IMG/VR virus record: IMGVR_UViG_3300038441_001309
Location: 1-64,000 of that record
DNA: 64,000 nucleotides
From: a virus
Strand: one strand, 5' to 3'
Below the pieces are notes generated by a model, which did not search any database, was not told the origin of the DNA, and saw only the letters and a program-made list of their open reading frames with translations. The position numbers and the translations under genes were made by a program. Shown here one piece after another: positions 59,984 through 64,000 of the stretch. Each line of letters begins with the position of its first letter. Within the stretch, counting starts at the first letter, position 1.

Positions 59984-60280
59984 AAGGCTCGTATCGCACC
60001 TATCCAGAAAGGGCCTAGAATGCTCTATGTTGCCTTATATGTCCTAAACCATAGCGTGATACCGTTCTACTATAAATCCTTCTCATAGCGCTTTACAGAA
60101 GCCTTCTAGCAGCATAAGCCCTCCGCCCCTTCCGAGGGCGGAGGGTATGCAGTCCACACACAACGACTTCCTTCCGACAAGCTGTTCACAGCCACTCCCC
60201 CAAAGAGTGATGGGCGCTCGTCCAGGTAGACCTTAAACCGCACAGGAGCAAAGCGGCAGGAGTCTTACCAATAGATCCGG
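59984..60280. other. Gene-free region with a terminator and possible structured RNA
   Basis: No credible coding frame. Contents: a terminator at 60119-60145, then three short inverted repeats: 60181-60192 (GCTG-ttca-CAGC), 60193-60209 (CACTC-ccccaaa-GAGTG) and 60238-60256 (CCGC-n11-GCGG). These might be part of a small structured RNA read on the minus strand from the next gene, or chance. Confidence 0.35.
60119..60145 (-). terminator. Hairpin terminator
   Basis: CCCTCCGCCC-cttccga-GGGCGGAGGG, 10-bp stem; GCATAAG to the left and GTATGCAGTCC to the right. Ends the unit coming from 60281-60496. Confidence 0.85.
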
Positions 60281-60496
60281 TTAACCCGTTGTATTTGAAG
60301 AAGGTTTATTCACCACGTCATGAAGTTCTGGGTTGTACACTTCATAGACCATTCGGTTGTGCCAGGGGAGCCCAGCACACTGGGTACAGATGAGGGGAAT
60401 GGGGCGCAGGTCTACATCCATGTCTTCGCCGTGGGGATAGCGAACGTCCATGAGGTCGACGTGGTTACAGCTGACGCAACGAAATACTCCAGGCAT
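60281..60496 (-). CDS. Small zinc-ribbon protein (71 aa)
   Basis: The frame is open to 60697, but that would run through a terminator; GGAG 6 nt before ATG 60496 gives MPGVFRCVSCNHVDL..., 71 residues. Two CxxC pairs (C7-V-S-C10 and C38-T-Q-C41) form a zinc-ribbon knuckle. Such mini-proteins bind nucleic acid or proteins. ATGs at 60508 and 60514 are alternatives. Function unknown. Confidence 0.65.
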   Translation of the reverse strand: MPGVFRCVSCNHVDLMDVRYPHGEDMDVDLRPIPLICTQCAGLPWHNRMVYEVYNPELHDVVNKPSSNTTG

Positions 60497-60518
60497 TGGG
60501 GTCTCCATGGGCATAAGT

Positions 60519-60540
60519 GCCCTGCCCCGAAGGGCAGGGC
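60519..60540 (-). terminator. Hairpin terminator upstream of zinc-ribbon gene
   Basis: GCCCTGCCC-cgaa-GGGCAGGGC, a 9-bp stem; on the minus strand followed by ACTTATGCCC (TATGCC box). It should end the unit from 61804 to 60648. Confidence 0.85.
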
Positions 60541-60647
60541 TTTGGCTTAGCGGTTGACCCAGCCATTCGGCTATCGGAAAGACTGCTCGGCTCTGGGCAC
60601 TACTAACCGCGTCCGTAGCAAACGTAGGTTTGCATAGTATTACGCAG

Positions 60648-61070
60648 TCAGTCGATGTGCGCGAGCTTCTCTTCGAGGAGAGTAACCAGCTTTTCAAGCA
60701 GCTCGATCTGTGGGTTCAGGAAACTGACCGCATGGACGTCGGTGGTGCCGTTGGCCTTGTAGTGCGGGTGGCGGTTCGCAACCTCGGCGTTCAATTCGCG
60801 GATGCGCTGCCGATGGACAGCCAGCTCGGCATGAATGGCGCGTTCTTCATGCGGGATCAAGCGGAGGTTGGGCTCTTCGATCACTGCAGTGCAGTCGACT
60901 GCCTGGTCCTTGGTCATCCACATCGTTGAGGTGTTGGTGCCAGGGGTCATCGGAGTAACGTCGTAACCCTCTTTACCATTGATGGCGTTTTCGACAAACA
61001 CACACGGGGTGAGGATTACACCGAAGTGAGAATTGACCCCGACGATGCCACTCGGATCGAACTTGAACAT
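60648..61070 (-). CDS. Hypothetical protein with C-terminal coiled coil (140 aa)
   Basis: 140 residues; AAGGAG before ATG. N-terminal half beta-rich (FVENAINGKEGYDVTPMT); the C-terminal 60 residues form a Leu-rich coiled coil (QIELLEKLVTLLEEKLAHID). Unknown. Followed after about 110 bases by the terminator at 60519. Confidence 0.6.
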   Translation of the reverse strand: MFKFDPSGIVGVNSHFGVILTPCVFVENAINGKEGYDVTPMTPGTNTSTMWMTKDQAVDCTAVIEEPNLRLIPHEERAIHAELAVHRQRIRELNAEVANRHPHYKANGTTDVHAVSFLNPQIELLEKLVTLLEEKLAHID

Positions 61071-61079
61071 ATCGTCTCC

Positions 61080-61436
61080 TTACAGTTGATAGAACTGGTA
61101 AAGGCTCAGCAGCTCTTCTTTACTGAGCGGTACCGAGACCTGACCGTTGTTGTCCAGTACCCACACCCCAGGCCCCTTACGAATGTACGGGGTGAAGTGA
61201 GCGTAGTTGTTGATGATGCCAGGCTCTTGGGCATTGTGACGGCGCAGAGGCCAAGTGCCTTGGTACTGCAGCATGTGGCCTGGTTTGCCATCGGCACGCA
61301 CCTTGAACATCATCGTCTCAGGTACGTGACTGGCCAGAACCAATTGACCCAGCGTGAACTGCTGCTTGAAGTCTACGCCAAGTGGCGTCACCTCATTGCC
61401 GTGTTCGTCACGGCCATAGACGAGGCGCGGCTCCAT
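61080..61436 (-). CDS. Hypothetical protein (118 aa)
   Basis: ATG 61436 overlaps the upstream stop (TGATG) and is preferred over the GTG at 61439. Beta-rich, with QFTLGQLVLASHVPETMMFKV and a Gly/Asn-containing loop (DNNGQVSVPLSKEEL). No family recognised. Confidence 0.6.
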   Translation of the reverse strand: MEPRLVYGRDEHGNEVTPLGVDFKQQFTLGQLVLASHVPETMMFKVRADGKPGHMLQYQGTWPLRRHNAQEPGIINNYAHFTPYIRKGPGVWVLDNNGQVSVPLSKEELLSLYQFYQL

Positions 61437-61804
61437 CACTCTTCACCGGCGTCGAAGTGGGTACTTGGCTGGATGGTCATGGGGATGAATGCGAACATCT
61501 CGTTTTCCAGGGAGTGTTCGGTGATGGCAATGCGATGGGTGTTGCCCACCCCGACGTCCAGCAGGCCGTCCTGGATAACATCGAATTGTGCGTACTGCTG
61601 ACGGATGTCGTCAGCGTACAGGGTTTCGTCGGTGTCCTGGCGCTCGTCCGGCTGCTCAACCACGATGCCCTGATAGGACAGCACTGCCTGGACCCTGCCA
61701 TCCGGGTAGACACTGACCAGCACTTGGGACTGGATCATGGGGGCGGTAATGAGCGAACGCAGGTTGAAAATGGTGTTGGCTTTGCTGCTGAGAATATAGG
61801 ACAT
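61436..61804 (-). CDS. Hypothetical protein (122 aa)
   Basis: ATG 61804 has AAGG 9 nt upstream; the ATG at 61813 touches the RBS and is unlikely. 122 residues; MSYILSSKANTIF start, a charged middle (EQPDERQDTDETLYADD). No family recognised. It sits just downstream of a terminator with a T-tract. Confidence 0.6.
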   Translation of the reverse strand: MSYILSSKANTIFNLRSLITAPMIQSQVLVSVYPDGRVQAVLSYQGIVVEQPDERQDTDETLYADDIRQQYAQFDVIQDGLLDVGVGNTHRIAITEHSLENEMFAFIPMTIQPSTHFDAGEE

Positions 61805-61839
61805 TTGGGGCATCCTTCGAAATTAGGGCAAAAAAAAAA

Positions 61840-61855
61840 CCTCCCCGAAGGGAGG
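61840..61855 (-). terminator. Classical hairpin-plus-T-tract terminator
   Basis: CCTCCC-cgaa-GGGAGG with ten T immediately after on the minus strand (61830-61839). It sits between PhuZ and the 122-residue gene. Confidence 0.85.
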
Positions 61856-61983
61856 CGATGGAGTCATGCCTGAAATCAACCCGGACCGTGACAACCGGGG
61901 CAGACACCTGACCGTATCTGCAGAGACCTCAATACATTACATCCCCTTGTTTAGTTTAACAAAAAAAAAAGATGGGGCATAAA

Positions 61984-62003
61984 GGCTGGCCCGAAGGCCA
62001 GCC
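61984..62003 (-). terminator. Hairpin terminator after PhuZ with distal T10
   Basis: GGCTGGC-ccgaag-GCCAGCC with outer pairing GGGGC/GCCCC; on the minus strand followed by TTTATGCC and then a T10 run at 61961-61970. Confidence 0.9.
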
Positions 62004-62016
62004 CCATGCGCGGGTA

Positions 62017-63069
62017 TTACAGGAAGCTGCCAGATTCGCTCAGCTCATCACGCTCGCTGCGCTTGATCTCGTCGCCAGAGCTGGCCTGGGCCTGCTTGGC
62101 TTGGATATCGTCGTACAGCTTCTGCTGCTTGGCCAGCTGGTTGGCCAGCTTGCCGGTACGGCCGGAGAACAGCTGGTACTGGACTTCCACGGTGTCGTGG
62201 GTGAAGGTCAGACCATCGGACAGGTAACCACGAGTGGAGTAGCCGGTACCGGTTGGGAACTGCGGGGTAACGCCACGCTTGGACAGCAGGGACAGCGCCG
62301 ATACCGGGGCATCTTCATCGTCCGGGAAGTCTTCCTTCTCGCCACGGGAAATCAGCGACAGGAAGCGCAGCTGACCCTGGCCCTTCAGGCCGCCTTCAGC
62401 GTCGGTGCGGTAGTTCAGGAAGCGCAGCTGGTCCATGGTGTCCAGGGTGTCGTTGCCTGGATGGCCGATCATGATGATGTCTTCCAGGTTGGTCACGAAC
62501 AGCTCGTCGGCACGCGCCTCGTCGATGTAGGTCTTGCCTTCCTCGCCTTCGACCGGGAAGCGGTTCTGGCCGTAGAACATGGCGAAGTTCTTGTCGGACA
62601 GGCTCGCCTTGTGGCGGTAGGTTTTGATGGTCTTGACGGTGTTGCCCAGAGCCTCGGAGTCCTCGTCGGTACCCAGGATCATGGAGATCACGCGATGGCC
62701 GCGCTTGGCCAGCAGTTCGTGCAGGTCGTCAGCGAACTTCGAACCCGAACCACCGGAGGCCGAGGACACGATGATGACCAGGCCGTTTTCGACACCGTTG
62801 TCGTTGACGAAGTCGGTGGCAACGGCGGTGATGGCTTCGTGGTTTTCAGCGCGACGCTTGCCGGAGCCGTCGGCCTTTTCGACCAGCACCTTCTTGACCT
62901 GCTTCTCGATGGCGGAGCCAGCGAAGCGCTTGAGGTTGGACTCGGAGGTGTCGAACGCGACCAGGTTCAGGGAGTCCTTGATCGATTCGAAGAGGGGGCG
63001 AGTGGACAGAGCCAGCATCATGTTTTGGCCAAAGCCGCCGCAAGCCAGAATGTTTACTTTACGAGTCAC
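62017..63069 (-). CDS. phuZ: Phage tubulin PhuZ
   Basis: The longer frame from 63108 lacks a good RBS. GTG 63069 has AAGGAG 7 nt upstream and gives 350 residues starting (M)TRKVNILACGG. The nucleotide-binding loops are readable: G11-G-F-G-Q-N16 near the start, and the tubulin/FtsZ signature at 103-110, S-A-S-G-G-S-G-S (family GGGTGTG). The C-terminal tail is acidic and helical (QKLYDDIQAKQAQASSGDE). PhuZ builds the spindle that centres the phage nucleus and carries capsids. Next to a plus-strand gene of unknown function. Ends in a terminator pair. The tubulin assignment is strong; the family signature is a variant. Confidence 0.9.
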   Translation of the reverse strand: MTRKVNILACGGFGQNMMLALSTRPLFESIKDSLNLVAFDTSESNLKRFAGSAIEKQVKKVLVEKADGSGKRRAENHEAITAVATDFVNDNGVENGLVIIVSSASGGSGSKFADDLHELLAKRGHRVISMILGTDEDSEALGNTVKTIKTYRHKASLSDKNFAMFYGQNRFPVEGEEGKTYIDEARADELFVTNLEDIIMIGHPGNDTLDTMDQLRFLNYRTDAEGGLKGQGQLRFLSLISRGEKEDFPDDEDAPVSALSLLSKRGVTPQFPTGTGYSTRGYLSDGLTFTHDTVEVQYQLFSGRTGKLANQLAKQQKLYDDIQAKQAQASSGDEIKRSERDELSESGSFL

Positions 63070-63151
63070 GGTATTGCTCCTTAGGGGAAATGTGGCATTC
63101 ATCAACATGTATTAGCTAATAAATACCTAATGGTCATTGCGAGTTTAAATC

Positions 63152-63973
63152 ATGAACGCCATTCAGCATACACTTAACGAACTGAAGCATCTGATTCCGA
63201 TGCCCATTCTTCGCGAAGCTTTTCAGAATGACCTGATCCGCCGAGAGACGTGGGGACGCCGTAACGCTCCCGTGGTCAGCATTGATCACGTGATCCGCGA
63301 CAAGGTGATTGAAGGCCGTGTGTTGCCCGGCATCAACCTCATCTCGGGTCAGCGTGAGCTGGTCTCCTTGGTTGGCCTGGTGCAAGAGCAACAAGACGAC
63401 TGGAGCCTGGTAATCACCATTCCAAAGAACCGTACCAACAACCGGTCGATCACTGCAGTCTATGCAATGGTAACCGGTACGCCGACAGGTGCCTTGGGCG
63501 GTTCGGTCTCGATGCAGTTTGGTGCAGCGAGTAGCCTGGTTGACTCCATGCGTGCCGTGAAGCAATCGCGTGAAGCCATGCCGCTGATGTCTGACAGCAA
63601 TCTTCAGATCATCGGCGACAACATGATCCTCATACGATCGCCTCTGCGCCTGGCAGGTACCATGTATCTGGATTGCCAGCTGGAGAACGACAGCACCCTG
63701 TCCCACATTCCACCTGCAGCCTGGCGCCATTTCAAGAAGTTGTGCGAGTTCGCCGTTAAAGCGTACATCTACAACAACATTGTCATCCCCATGGATGAGG
63801 CGCAGATCGCAGGCGGTATGTCCATTGGCCGCTTCAAGGAGATCGTTGACAGCTATTCCGATGCCAACGAACTCTACGAAGAGCAGATGAAGAAGTGGGA
63901 GAAGGTAGCTATCCTCTCCGATCCGCTTTCGCATTTGGATCACATTCAGTCCATTGTGGGTGGACTGCTTTGA
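63152..63973 (+). CDS. Hypothetical, probable virion protein (273 aa)
   Basis: 273 residues; only a weak GAG precedes the ATG. Soluble and mixed, with Arg-rich start (LIRRETWGRRNAP) and a helical C-terminus (DSYSDANELYEEQMKKWEKVAIL). Divergent from PhuZ, with 82 bases between starts. No family recognised; plus-strand genes elsewhere in the window are of virion or RNAP type. Confidence 0.6.
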   Translation: MNAIQHTLNELKHLIPMPILREAFQNDLIRRETWGRRNAPVVSIDHVIRDKVIEGRVLPGINLISGQRELVSLVGLVQEQQDDWSLVITIPKNRTNNRSITAVYAMVTGTPTGALGGSVSMQFGAASSLVDSMRAVKQSREAMPLMSDSNLQIIGDNMILIRSPLRLAGTMYLDCQLENDSTLSHIPPAAWRHFKKLCEFAVKAYIYNNIVIPMDEAQIAGGMSIGRFKEIVDSYSDANELYEEQMKKWEKVAILSDPLSHLDHIQSIVGGLL

Positions 63974-63980
63974 GCACTGG

Positions 63981-64000
63981 GGCCGGCCTTACGGCTGGCC
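63981..64000. terminator. Probable hairpin terminator at right edge
   Basis: GGCCgGCC-ttac-GGCtGGCC just after the stop of the preceding gene; the downstream side is cut off by the window, so the TATGC box cannot be checked. Confidence 0.6.

Larger units (their letters stand above)
61805..62016 (-). promoter_or_regulatory. Intergenic region with two terminators downstream of PhuZ
   Basis: 212 bases without a credible gene (a 38-codon plus-strand frame at 61866 is judged chance). It holds the terminators at 61840-61855 and 61984-62003 and their T-tracts, plus the 61436 gene's RBS. TTGTTTAGTTTAAC at 61946-61960 is AT-rich and could be a promoter element for the next unit. Confidence 0.5.

Noticed and set aside
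60147-60280. tRNA gene in the gene-free stretch
   Set aside because: No cloverleaf with a TTC-type loop and CCA end could be drawn; only short hairpins are present.
61866-61982. A 38-codon plus-strand frame (MPEINPDRD...)
   Set aside because: It runs through a T-tract and into a terminator, has no RBS, and is antisense to the transcript direction there.
62017-63108. PhuZ start at 63108 (MLMNATF...)
   Set aside because: No RBS there; GTG 63069 has AAGGAG 7 nt upstream and the tubulin fold begins immediately after.
1-64000. CRISPR array, insertion sequence, integrase or attachment site
   Set aside because: No regularly spaced direct repeats, transposase-type motifs or recombinase motifs were seen on either strand.

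Overview
The window is part of the genome of a giant, nucleus-forming tailed phage of the phiKZ type (Chimalliviridae), most probably infecting Pseudomonas. It encodes the nucleus shell protein (ChmA), the phage tubulin PhuZ, and pieces of two separate multisubunit phage RNA polymerases. The base composition is fairly GC-rich, around 50-57% by eye. The order PhuZ, ChmA, beta' N-half, SSB-like protein, fifth RNAP subunit candidate, beta C-half, beta' C-half, helicase, second beta' C-half and inner-body-like proteins follows the phiKZ gene order as I remember it. No tRNA, CRISPR array, insertion sequence or integrase was seen.

Layout. Positions 1-7731 hold minus-strand genes for probable virion proteins of unknown role. 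A plus-strand island at 7761-11833 has two genes, the larger resembling a baseplate-wedge protein. Positions 11873-20153 (minus) hold three membrane-anchored, probably protease-processed internal head proteins, one of 1246 aa with three repeated modules, then a small protein and an M48-like zinc protease. At 20216-21967 (plus) lies the N-terminal half of a family B DNA polymerase (exonuclease and motif A). Positions 22005-25309 are minus-strand unknowns, including a small HTH protein. A plus-strand island at 25397-28041 carries the beta' C-half of what is probably the virion RNAP.

Positions 28109-47692 are a long minus-strand block of replication and transcription genes: a DEVH helicase, non-virion RNAP beta' C-half and beta C-half, two unknowns, the fifth-subunit candidate, an SSB-like protein, an SbcD-like phosphoesterase, several unknowns, and the beta' N-half with the NADYDGD catalytic loop. 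ChmA follows at 47944-49941. The polymerase C-half (motifs B and C) is at 51974-54319, about 30 kb from its partner and on the other strand. Positions 54319-59937 carry a CYTH-like protein and a tightly overlapping run of small, probably paralogous genes. PhuZ lies near the right end.

How the genes work together. An 18-bp element (GATAATTTAGGTTTCAAA and variants) lies upstream of five minus-strand units, including ChmA and the nvRNAP beta gene, and is a good candidate early promoter. Most transcription units end in a GC hairpin followed by a TATGC(C) box. The inferred programme is that injected virion RNAP transcribes early units (ChmA, nvRNAP, small paralogs). ChmA then encloses the DNA, and the split polymerase, helicase, SSB and SbcD-like protein act inside. 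nvRNAP transcribes virion genes, and PhuZ positions the nucleus. Names for family members rest on motifs I can read; phiKZ gene numbers are recalled from the literature and not searched.
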